Shown here piece by piece: positions 27,601 to 35,875 of a stretch of 64,000 nucleotides of DNA. The notes beneath the pieces are model-generated. The model was given only the letters and a program-made list of their open reading frames with translations. It was not told where the DNA came from and made no database searches. How positions within the stretch are numbered: position 1 is the stretch's first letter; each line of letters starts with the position of its first letter. The DNA comes from an uncultured Clostridia bacterium. GTDB taxonomy: Bacteria; Bacillota; Clostridia; Christensenellales; Aristaeellaceae. The stretch covers positions 1 to 64,000 of the forward strand of contig CALVKT010000007.1 of the NCBI GenBank assembly GCA_944333055.1, in the 5' to 3' direction. Position numbers and translations under genes: made by a program.

Positions 27601-29377
27601 GCGCATCCAGCGTCTCCACCGTCACATCGCCCACGGCCAGCAGCGGGGAGACGGCCATGCCGTCCGCATCGCAGGTCACTTCAAAGCGCGCGCCGGTGCA
27701 GTCGGTGAGCTGATAGACCGCGCCGCCCGCCGGCGCGTCCGTCTCATCGACGCTCGAAATCAGGATGCGCGTGCTCTCGGACGGGAATACGATCGTCTCC
27801 TGCACGGAGGGCAGCGTGAAGGGCCTTGAAACCGGCTGCACGCCGAGTTCGTGCGCATCGCGCTCCTCCATGCGCAGCGTGTACGTGCCGCTGAGCGCCT
27901 CGATGGACGCGATGCCCAGCGCGGTCTCCACCTGTGCGACCGCCGCTCCGGCTTCATCCTCCAGCGTCAGCGTGAGCGACTCGCCCATCGCCTCCTGCTG
28001 CGCCTGTCCCTGTTCGTCGAGCTGCTCGATCACCAGCCCGAAGAGCTGCTTCTCGCGCGTGAGCAGCTCGATCTCCGCCTGCGTCACCGCGCCGCCGCGC
28101 ACCGTCAGCGCCAGGCCGTCCGCCTCCTGCGCCTGCGCGCCCTCGCAGCTGATCCCACCAAAGACGAAATCGCCGTCCACCGTCAGCGCATGCACGCGGT
28201 ACGTGCCCGCCTCAAGCGGCTCCGAGACGGCCATGCCCTCCGCATCGAGCGCATACGGGCCGAATTCCTCGCCCGTCTCCACGCACTGTAGCGTCACGCT
28301 GCCGCCGTCCAGCGCATTTTCGCTGTGGGCGAGCAGCACGATGCGCCCCGTCGCCTGCGTCGCGGTCAGCTCGATCAGCGTCGTGGAGCCGCTCTCCACG
28401 ATCATCTGCCCCTCGGTCACCGGCAGAACCGCCCGCTCCTCGCCTGCATAGCGCAGGCGCACGGCGTACGTGCCCTCCAGCAGCGACGCGCTCGCCTGGC
28501 CCTGCGCGTCCGTGACCACGCTGACCGCCGGATCGCTGAGGATCTCCATCTGCACGCCCGCAAGCGGCTGCGTCACGGTCTGCGCGTTGTCGTCGATGAC
28601 GGCGTACTGCACGTCAAGGCGCACCGTGCCGGAAGCCGGATGCTCAAACGTCACGCGCGCGCGCGTCGCCGGCGCCACGTCCACCGTCACGCCTTCCCCG
28701 GCCGCCTCGCCGCCCGTCACGCTGCGCGCGGCAAACACGCCTTCCGGCAGCCCGGCCTCGCGCACGATGCAGCGCTGCGGCTGCGCGCAGGTGAACACGG
28801 CTTCGCCGTTGGCGTCGGTGACGAGCGCGTGCGCCTCGCCCGCCTCGTCCGTCACCTCGATCTGCACGCCCGCCACGGGCGCGCCCAGCGAGTCCACCGC
28901 GCTGATGAGCAGCTGGCCCGCCATGGCGTTTTGCACGACGATCTCCTCGCCCGTGACGGGGATGAGCGTCTCGCTGTCAAACAGATAGCCCTCCGGCGCG
29001 CTCTCCTGGCGCAGGTAATACTGCGCGCCCTGCGGCAGGCTAAAGCGCGTCTCCCCCTCGCCCGTGCGGATGCGCATGGGTTCGCTGGGGTAGAGCGGGT
29101 TGGCCCACGGCGTCAGCTCGCCGCTGCCGGAGTAGACGTACACGCCAAACTCCGCGCCGGCGAGCGCCTCCACCGTCTGCGGCGCGTCCGTCTCGGCGCC
29201 CAGCGCCAGCCCTTCCACGCGCAGGCTGATGGCGCCGGCCGCCTGATTCACCTGCATGGCCGGCACGTAGACGTAGTCGCCCAGGCGTTTTTCCTCCGCA
29301 TGGACCGGCAGGCCGTTCATCATCACGGCGCAGGCAAACAGCGCCGCGCCCTTTGCAATCCATTTCCTGTTGATCAT
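21626..29377 (-). CDS. Giant secreted protein with SpaA-like and SdrD B-like repeats
   Basis: 2583 residues. A signal peptide (about 1-28, ending VHA) is followed by roughly 1180 residues of SpaA/prealbumin-like beta domains with phrases such as YYLRQESAPEGY and AGTYRV. From about residue 1214 to the end come some twelve repeats of 105-115 residues of the SdrD B type. Each opens with a Ca-binding-like loop (for example FFDEDADGVMDAGETG) and closes with a GxYxVxF strand. These are adhesin stalk modules. The C terminus (RNIDVGLTDYAQ) has no LPXTG motif, no transmembrane segment and no recognised wall-binding domain, so the mode of attachment is unclear. GGAGG lies 4 bases before the ATG. Monocistronic. 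Confidence 0.9.
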   Translation of the reverse strand: MINRKWIAKGAALFACAVMMNGLPVHAEEKRLGDYVYVPAMQVNQAAGAISLRVEGLALGAETDAPQTVEALAGAEFGVYVYSGSGELTPWANPLYPSEPMRIRTGEGETRFSLPQGAQYYLRQESAPEGYLFDSETLIPVTGEEIVVQNAMAGQLLISAVDSLGAPVAGVQIEVTDEAGEAHALVTDANGEAVFTCAQPQRCIVREAGLPEGVFAARSVTGGEAAGEGVTVDVAPATRARVTFEHPASGTVRLDVQYAVIDDNAQTVTQPLAGVQMEILSDPAVSVVTDAQGQASASLLEGTYAVRLRYAGEERAVLPVTEGQMIVESGSTTLIELTATQATGRIVLLAHSENALDGGSVTLQCVETGEEFGPYALDAEGMAVSEPLEAGTYRVHALTVDGDFVFGGISCEGAQAQEADGLALTVRGGAVTQAEIELLTREKQLFGLVIEQLDEQGQAQQEAMGESLTLTLEDEAGAAVAQVETALGIASIEALSGTYTLRMEERDAHELGVQPVSRPFTLPSVQETIVFPSESTRILISSVDETDAPAGGAVYQLTDCTGARFEVTCDADGMAVSPLLAVGDVTVETLDAPAGHAKADAQTVQAKAGEAVRAVIAHERYGSVALSVRMQRLNEAGEAVYAPMSGVQVRISREDGADITLETDEDGRASAVLEAGEYEAVVNEKALSTGVRAQEPVRFTVSNTQETQVDAVCLDALGGVRVRLTGGTLSDAQMAQVRFELVDADGTHIEMSLQDGALYVGGLAAGEYALHQTQMPQGYALADARSVTVSGGEVAEVSVPLEEYAVLTVSKTGLTFDNALRTYIVPLSGEYAVFTKEDGAMKPYPSEDAQMTVWANVTAQEVAQGKADSVKLPADVEGTTYYLHERSSAAGFAADETYYEVVLRAGETVKLECAVSSDRGFFALDTVDAATGEHIAGGTYELIDANSGEVELSFEMGEAAYQNAMAVPVGQYVLRQTQAAPGYALSEPHEADVTVEPYLTQGGTVTSVQMRAARVPQDGALALIEAVYAAQQQGLTLLCVDTGALDGGETLIAPSLTVEVGAAGSERSDIVSVVITGAGDASGGAYRARVEYCLAGGGWQPSDARETGVLSGPTAVSLNDVHDDICAVRITYIDDATGEEAVRGGFTPGQIALSVEASAQGAVNMRASAAFEGAFVYRTQPDTAVNALTRRAEAECDFTMQADGLFETVSAGRDGHISGVAFFDEDADGVMDAGETGRYAGLPVSLLTSGGEVVATARTDADGRYAFDTLSGGTYTVQFDAGDSLVFSGGSLYSSHVTSGVTDMREGTSDALPIDGEHTDYIVNVGCIFAAKVVGQAYEIVKGGEQVGFAGLNVEMRSADAREEEEPLVVVSGGMGDFGFGRVLPGRYTLTVQIPDGYLCAESRDGVIVRDIELDAGDAFDMGTVTLQKAASVRGAVRVDDDGDGAMAPDAGALSGVRVALLRQSESHSETVAETVTDEYGAYAFEDIYAGTYSVLFELDGDWAFTRYGADSAVYGAVAKSGATRSFALEPGDELDGVNAGVTIPATLRVTVFKDTHYDGQKGVYEEGLSDVQVALIRLEDGQDAEEIAYTTDENGTAVFEGVSPGEYVLSYSLPGQWRATKQVDPQTTNYPVSCVPQSAQPTGRSAPFTLTMGGEETLLYIGAMQSGTISGEVYYDDDADANRDEGEAACSETLVELLDSSEAVIAQADVAQDGSYAFEGLAPGRYTVRFTAPEGCGFSGTERTATRGGVQESDENVSTTRVIAVESRQVTASAHAGVVRLSTVSGLIWEDSDGDRTAGETERGMAGISVHLMDGAGRNILHTVATDEQGRFAFEELKPGTYKLRVDAQEDYVFSGAMEGGVLPLEEERSGRGYSQAFTLLGGAHVDAIGFGLLTQGMIGGVIWEDDDFDGVMDDEEAGLRGATVTLLDANGGEVAVKQTIRSGEFTFDQLMPGAYAIEVTLADGYRFTADGASHTPQGGGQRAQIALGTLEMGGSIADVRIGALRTATVGGVVWFDEDDDGRRASREAGMQGVHVLLEKMSGADAGTRWETTTDASGAYEFTGVTPGEAVLTFTLEDGYAFARQVSGTSRVSCVPALDALCAQSDVLTIAAGEDRKALDVGVVGVGTISGAVWEDSAYNGRMDGEEPGVQGALVELVDAVTKETRVSAQTDENGAYAMGFAREGEYVLRVTLPDGRIFTREGESVIDSVDDDTAETAAFALAMGESLDGLNVGAIVPAQITGRMAVDEDADGLCADGEPGFDGALVTAMQGGTVVATVRTDETGAFRFDTLRPGTYRLRYALGEDALFAPGVMLSMTDADAAEAETGEYALAMGETAHAGAVPVVHAGAITGRAFLDANVNGAMDAGEAAMTDVTVELLGEDGAVRMTAQTGSDGAYAFARLRPGTYSVRFTLGEGVLFTDYTGRAGDSCVPLDGTGTSESFTLAMGETRGNMHVGGILPGRIGDTVWHDRDGKGLQDYKEPLLADVGLTLLRVDDEGAMQEVASVRSDAYGYYAFDALRPGTYVLRLDARQGDTPTFSFGEPMGEIDSDINPDTGLSAPFVLQSGQTLRNIDVGLTDYAQ

Positions 29378-29433
29378 ATTCCCTCCGCAGCCGCGAGCGT
29401 CTCAAATCAGTATAAAGTTCCAGTATCCAATCA

Positions 29434-29462
29434 ATTTTAATCCATATGGCGGCTCTTGTCAA
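29434..29462 (-). promoter_or_regulatory. Promoter of the giant surface protein
   Basis: Minus strand TTGACA (29457-29462), 17 bp, TAAAAT (29434-29439). Its -35 box shares five bases with that of the divergent thioesterase promoter. Confidence 0.85.
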
Positions 29463-29484
29463 GAAAGGCAAATTGTGATATGCT
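29456..29484 (+). promoter_or_regulatory. Promoter of the thioesterase operon
   Basis: TTGTCA (29456-29461), 17 bp, TATGCT (29479-29484), about 54 bases before the start codon. Confidence 0.75.
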
Positions 29485-29537
29485 TGCTTCTATATTCCGC
29501 AAGGCTTTTTTCGGCCTGACGATTCTCTGGAGGCATC

Positions 29538-30275
29538 ATGAACCCCACATACAGCGAAACCTTTGAAGTGCGCGCGACGGACTGCGACGTGCAGCGCCGC
29601 ATGCGCATGAGCGCGCTCTTCGTCGCCATGCAGGAGGGCGGCGAGCGCCATGCGCTCGCGCTCGGCATCGGCTACGACGCCATGATGGCGCGCGGGCTGT
29701 TCTTCGCGCTCACGCGCATCCACGTCCGCTGCGTGCGCGCGCCCCGCTGCGGCGAGCGCGTGATTCACACCACGTGGCCCGGCACGGCCAATCGCTTCTT
29801 CTGTCCGCGCTATCACACCTTCACGCTGGAGGATGGCACGCCCCTGCTCGGCGCCGCGGCGCTGTGGGTGATGCTCGACATGCACGCGCGCAAGATCGTC
29901 AGCCCCAAGTCCACCGACCTCGTCTTTCCGGACACCAGCGCCATCCCCGTGCCGGTCGAGCTGCCCATGCGCCTGCCCGCCCTGGGCGAGACCACGGCGC
30001 ACACGCTGCGCACGCCCATGTATTCGGACTATGACGTCAACGGCCACGTGAACAACACGCGCTACATCGCCTGGATGTGCGACGCGCTGGGCGGCGAAGC
30101 GCTCCGCGACCACTACATCGGCGAGCTGATCGCCGGGTATGAAAAGGAGATCCGCGAGCCCCGGCCGCTCTCGCTCTCCCTCTCGCACGACGGGGATGCC
30201 TTCACGTTCCGGGTCGCCTCTCAGGCGGGCGAAAAGCACTTCGCCGCCGGTGGTTCGCTGCGCAGGGAGGGCTGA
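29538..30275 (+). CDS. Acyl-ACP thioesterase
   Basis: 245 residues with a double hot-dog fold of the FatA/FatB-like bacterial family. The second domain has the catalytic-type motif DYDVNGHVNNTRYIAWMCDA, with the conserved Asn and His. The first starts YSETFEVRATDCDVQRRM. It would release fatty acids from acyl carrier protein in the cytoplasm. Predicted partners (fatty-acid synthesis genes) are not nearby. The downstream Nif11-like gene starts 2 bases after its stop. Confidence 0.9.
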   Translation: MNPTYSETFEVRATDCDVQRRMRMSALFVAMQEGGERHALALGIGYDAMMARGLFFALTRIHVRCVRAPRCGERVIHTTWPGTANRFFCPRYHTFTLEDGTPLLGAAALWVMLDMHARKIVSPKSTDLVFPDTSAIPVPVELPMRLPALGETTAHTLRTPMYSDYDVNGHVNNTRYIAWMCDALGGEALRDHYIGELIAGYEKEIREPRPLSLSLSHDGDAFTFRVASQAGEKHFAAGGSLRREG

Positions 30276-30277
30276 GC

Positions 30278-30550
30278 ATGCACGAGACGCTGCGCCGCCT
30301 GCGCGAACGCGCGCTGCGGGAGCCGGATTTTCGCGCCGCCCTGCTCAAGACCCGCGAGGCCGACGATCCCCTGCTCGCCCTGTGCGATTTTGCCGCGGAA
30401 AGCGGCTGTCTGCTCACGCCGGGCGATGTGATCGCCGGCGGCGAGGCGTCCTGCTGTGCGCAGATGAAATCCACCAACGGCGGCAACCCCATGCCCTACG
30501 ACTGCTTCGGCTTTGACGACGCCTACGACCTGTTTTTCCTTTCCCTGTGA
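30278..30550 (+). CDS. Small Nif11-like protein
   Basis: 90 residues, with GGGAGGG 6 bases upstream of the ATG and translational coupling to the thioesterase. The first 50 residues follow the helical Nif11 leader pattern (LRRLRERALREPDFRAALL, then ALCDFAAESGCLLTPGD). A GG step (VIAGGEAS) precedes a 34-residue tail containing three cysteines, STNGGNP and an aromatic/acidic end. That layout resembles a RiPP precursor (leader, GG, core), but no modification enzyme or transporter is encoded nearby. It may equally be a free-standing conserved small protein. Confidence 0.7.
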   Translation: MHETLRRLRERALREPDFRAALLKTREADDPLLALCDFAAESGCLLTPGDVIAGGEASCCAQMKSTNGGNPMPYDCFGFDDAYDLFFLSL

Positions 30551-30575
30551 CGCATCCGGATGCGCCGACATAGCA

Positions 30576-30608
30576 AATCCTCCGCACGCTTGCCGCATGC
30601 GGAGGATT
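30576..30608 (+). terminator. Hairpin between convergent genes
   Basis: AATCCTCCGCA and TGCGGAGGATT form an 11-bp perfect stem. The following T content is modest on either strand. It sits between the Nif11-like gene and the minus-strand gene ending at 30640 and probably serves both. Confidence 0.6.
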
Positions 30609-30639
30609 CTGTATGTGCGCCGGTCCTGGGGCGCCCGGT

Positions 30640-31767
30640 TTACCTGCTGGGCGCTTCGCAGCGTTCGCAGGGCGAAAGGCGCGTGTACGGGCTCTTGTTG
30701 ATGTCACCGTAGGTGAAGCTGCCGGAGAGCGGCAGGTATTCATCCGCCACGGACGGACAGTTCTGATCGGCGTGATAGTATCTGCCGCCGTCCTTGTTGT
30801 AGTAGAGCTTGGTCTTGGGGCCGGGCGTCGGCGTGGGCGTGGGCTCCGGCGTGGGCTCCGGCGTCGCATTCGGGTCGGGCGTCGGCGTGGACGGCACCTG
30901 CAAGACGCCGCTGGAGAGCGAATCCGGATCGATGTACCAGGCTTCCTGCTCGTACAGGGCGATCGCGTCGTAGCGATAGGTGAGGATCTCGCCGCTGTAG
31001 CTGACGTCCGCCTCGATGGTGATCGTGCGGGCCGTGCTGGCATCCGTGCCCGTGGGCGCGGAAACCTGCCGCCAGTCCTGAAGCGGCTTCTGCGCGAACT
31101 TCCAGAAGAGCTGCTGCTGCGCGGAATCCGCCTGCGCCTCGCGCCAGCTCGGCGCGGTATACGACACCATGTCGGCGATGATGCCCTTGCGCCACTTCTC
31201 CATGAAGTTCTCCAGCGCGATCTCCGCCCCGGACTTCGTGTCCGCCGTGTAGCCGGTCGCGCCGGTGTCCGTCACGCCCAGATCCTGAACGGACTCATCC
31301 GCGCTGCCGCCGCTCACGCCGACCTGCTGCAAATCGCTCAAATCGTCTTCATACGTGTCGGTCTGCTGGCTGTAGAGATAGGCGGGCGCCTGCGTCGGCA
31401 CCGGCGTCTGCGTCTGGGCGAAGGGGTTCGTCTGGCGCACCGGGCTGCTGCTCTGCGCGCTGAGCGCCGTGACGAGCGTGAAGATCATCAGCAGGCCGTA
31501 CACGGCGGTGAGGATCATGCGGCCCGGAAACAGAAAGGCGCGCACGAACCACATCAGCGCCAGACACGCCACCGTCAGCAGCATGAACAGCCAGCGCATC
31601 GGCTGAAAGAAGATGGCCAGCAACCCGAAGACGGGCAGCACGACAAAAAACAGCATCAGCAGAAGCTGATTCCACTCCCGCTTCGGGCGTTTGGGCTTCG
31701 GCTTTTGATCCAGCGCCCTTGAGGAACCGGCAGGCGCGCTGGCATAGCTGGGCCTGTTGGATCTCAT
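30640..31767 (-). CDS. Membrane protein with Thr/Pro stalk and C-terminal Cys motif
   Basis: 375 residues from the ATG at 31767 (GAGGAGG 7 bases upstream). A basic N-terminal tail leads to two or three hydrophobic helices (about 34-110). Then come a polar extracellular region and a low-complexity linker of repeated TP/EP units. The last 50 residues carry YYHADQNCPSV and LSPCERC, a pattern like the short Cys-containing modules at the end of some secreted nucleases. The function is unknown. It may display a small metal- or disulphide-stabilised domain at the surface. Confidence 0.75.
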   Translation of the reverse strand: MRSNRPSYASAPAGSSRALDQKPKPKRPKREWNQLLLMLFFVVLPVFGLLAIFFQPMRWLFMLLTVACLALMWFVRAFLFPGRMILTAVYGLLMIFTLVTALSAQSSSPVRQTNPFAQTQTPVPTQAPAYLYSQQTDTYEDDLSDLQQVGVSGGSADESVQDLGVTDTGATGYTADTKSGAEIALENFMEKWRKGIIADMVSYTAPSWREAQADSAQQQLFWKFAQKPLQDWRQVSAPTGTDASTARTITIEADVSYSGEILTYRYDAIALYEQEAWYIDPDSLSSGVLQVPSTPTPDPNATPEPTPEPTPTPTPGPKTKLYYNKDGGRYYHADQNCPSVADEYLPLSGSFTYGDINKSPYTRLSPCERCEAPSR

Positions 31768-31916
31768 GAAATCGCCTCCTCTACTTTCCTCATACAAAAC
31801 AGACGAAACAAGCCGGTCTTTTCTTGCAGACCTTCGCCATTTCGTCATTCTTTTCGATTGACAAAGAACCGTAAATGATATTGTACCACATCACACGCAA
31901 AAGAAAAAGAGAATTC

Positions 31917-31958
31917 GACAAAAAAAGCGTTCCCCGCGACAAAAAAAGCGTTCCCCGC
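31917..31958. repeat. Perfect 21-bp tandem repeat, two copies
   Basis: GACAAAAAAAGCGTTCCCCGC occurs at 31917-31937 and again at 31938-31958. A third copy with one T fewer lies at 32955-32974 inside the ppdK terminator. Read on the minus strand each copy is a G-rich stretch followed by seven T residues, like a terminator tail. Confidence 0.9.
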
Positions 31959-32104
31959 GGGCGCGGAAGAACGGACGAAAGGCGATCCTGCCAGCAAATT
32001 CATGGCAGACCGCTTCGCGCGTCACAGCGTGTTGCACGCGCTTTGGGGGCGGCGTTCTCTCGTCCGCTGCGGCCCCGCCCGCGCGCTTCATCCGGATGTC
32101 GCGG

Positions 32105-32133
32105 TTGACCTTGCGCGCTCCCTATGCTATACT
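32105..32133 (+). promoter_or_regulatory. Promoter of the alpha/beta hydrolase
   Basis: TTGACC (32105-32110), 17 bp, TATACT (32128-32133), about 53 bases before the start codon. Confidence 0.85.
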
Positions 32134-32185
32134 GACATCATCGCGCATCCATGGCATACGATGCCCGATCGGGAGTGTGACGCAG

Positions 32186-32788
32186 ATGAAAACGGTTTTC
32201 CTGCATGGACTGGGACAAACGGCCCGCGATTGGCAGAAGGTCGTCGCGCTGTCCGGTCTGTCCGACATGGACTGTCCGGCGCTATTTGCCCTTTCCCGCG
32301 AAGAAGTGACATATGATCGTCTTCTCGCGGAGCTTGAAGCGCGGTATGCGGATGTCAAGGCGCCGTTTCGGATCTGCGGCCTTTCCTTGGGGGCCATTCT
32401 GGCCCTGGATTATACGCTTCGACACCCCGATCAAATCGCTTCCGCTGTGCTCATCGGGGCGCAGTATCGCGTTCCAACCCGGCTCATTGACCTCCAGAAT
32501 CTGCTCTTTCGCCTGATGCCCGGCAAGGCATTTGCGAGCATCGGCCTATCCAAAATGGACGCCATCCATCTGACCCGATCCATGCGCACCATGGACTTCA
32601 CGCACCGTTTAGGCGAGGTCTCCTGCCCGGCGATCATCGTCTGCGGGGAAAAGGATGCCGCGAACCTGAAGGCGTCCAGAGAATTGGCTTCCCGCCTGCC
32701 CCATGGGACGCTGCACATCATCCCCGGTGCCGGGCACGAGATCAACCGCTGCGCGCCGGATGCGCTCGCCGGCCTCCTCAAGCAATAG
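32186..32788 (+). CDS. Alpha/beta hydrolase
   Basis: 200 residues from the ATG at 32186. The early HGLGQTARDW is the oxyanion segment. The nucleophile elbow is GLSLG, the acid is the Asp in CGEKDAAN, and the catalytic His is in GAGHEIN. This is the full triad of the hydrolase fold. Substrate not predictable. Codon use looks less GC-biased than in the neighbours, and the gene is bracketed by copies of the 21-bp repeat. It has its own promoter and terminator, so it is an independent cassette-like unit. Confidence 0.88.
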   Translation: MKTVFLHGLGQTARDWQKVVALSGLSDMDCPALFALSREEVTYDRLLAELEARYADVKAPFRICGLSLGAILALDYTLRHPDQIASAVLIGAQYRVPTRLIDLQNLLFRLMPGKAFASIGLSKMDAIHLTRSMRTMDFTHRLGEVSCPAIIVCGEKDAANLKASRELASRLPHGTLHIIPGAGHEINRCAPDALAGLLKQ

Positions 32789-32836
32789 CCTCTCCTTTGC
32801 ATGCACAAGTCCTCGCAGCGCCAAAACCTGATTGAC

Positions 32837-32869
32837 AGACCGCCGGCATCGCCTTGCCGGCGGTCTTTT
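32837..32869 (+). terminator. Terminator of the hydrolase gene
   Basis: AGACCGCCGGCA (32837-32848) pairs with TGCCGGCGGTCT (32855-32866) and is followed by TTT. Confidence 0.93.
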
Positions 32870-32956
32870 GCTGCCCCTGCATCCTCGCGGCGTGCGTCCT
32901 TTCCCTGCGCCGTGTGGATCAGACGCGGGTCTTCGTCTGCCGGGCCGTTCAGGGGA

Positions 32957-32995
32957 CAAAAAAAGCGTCCCCGCGCACACGAGTGCGTGCGCGGG
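32957..32995 (-). terminator. Terminator of ppdK
   Basis: Minus strand CCCGCGCAC...GTGCGCGGG (stem 32970-32978 with 32987-32995) followed within about 6 bases by seven T residues. It includes the third copy of the 21-bp repeat. Confidence 0.8.
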
Positions 32996-33013
32996 AAACG
33001 CGAATGATGCGGA

Positions 33014-35647
<2,634 letters not shown>

Positions 35648-35721
35648 GCTGCCAAGCCCTCCTTCAAAAGTGATCATTCCTGCATTCCGAAATGGAAAAT
35701 GCAGGTGAATAGACGATTGAA

Positions 35722-35741
35722 CAGCCCTGTGGGCAGGGCTG
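35722..35741 (-). other. Hairpin in the ppdK leader
   Basis: CAGCCCTG-cccA-CAGGGCTG lies about 10-30 bases after the likely transcription start in the roughly 100-base leader. No T-run follows. It may stabilise the mRNA 5' end. Confidence 0.5.
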
Positions 35742-35751
35742 CACACCACTG

Positions 35752-35780
35752 ATTATAATGCCTTTTCAACCATTTTTCAA
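35752..35780 (-). promoter_or_regulatory. Promoter of ppdK
   Basis: Minus strand TTGAAA (35775-35780), 17 bp, TATAAT (35752-35757). Confidence 0.88.
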
Positions 35781-35875
35781 TGTTTTTTGGGCAATTCCTT
35801 TGTATATATTTCGGCTCATGACCTACATGCAAACGGCGCCTGCATCCGGCATGACGCAAAGCCCTCCTCAGGCAC

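Larger units (their letters stand above)
31768..32185. other. Divergent intergenic region
   Basis: 418 bases without a gene between two divergent starts. It holds a weak minus promoter (TTTTTC 31903-31908, 17 bp, TACAAT 31880-31885), the 21-bp tandem repeat, and the hydrolase promoter at 32105-32133. I see nothing coding in it. Confidence 0.6.

Noticed and set aside
21629..27829. 2066-codon open frame antisense to the giant surface protein gene
   Set aside because: The real gene has a signal peptide, repeated domains, a promoter and an SD. The antisense frame is His/Arg/Ala-rich with no domain, a typical shadow of a GC-rich repetitive gene.
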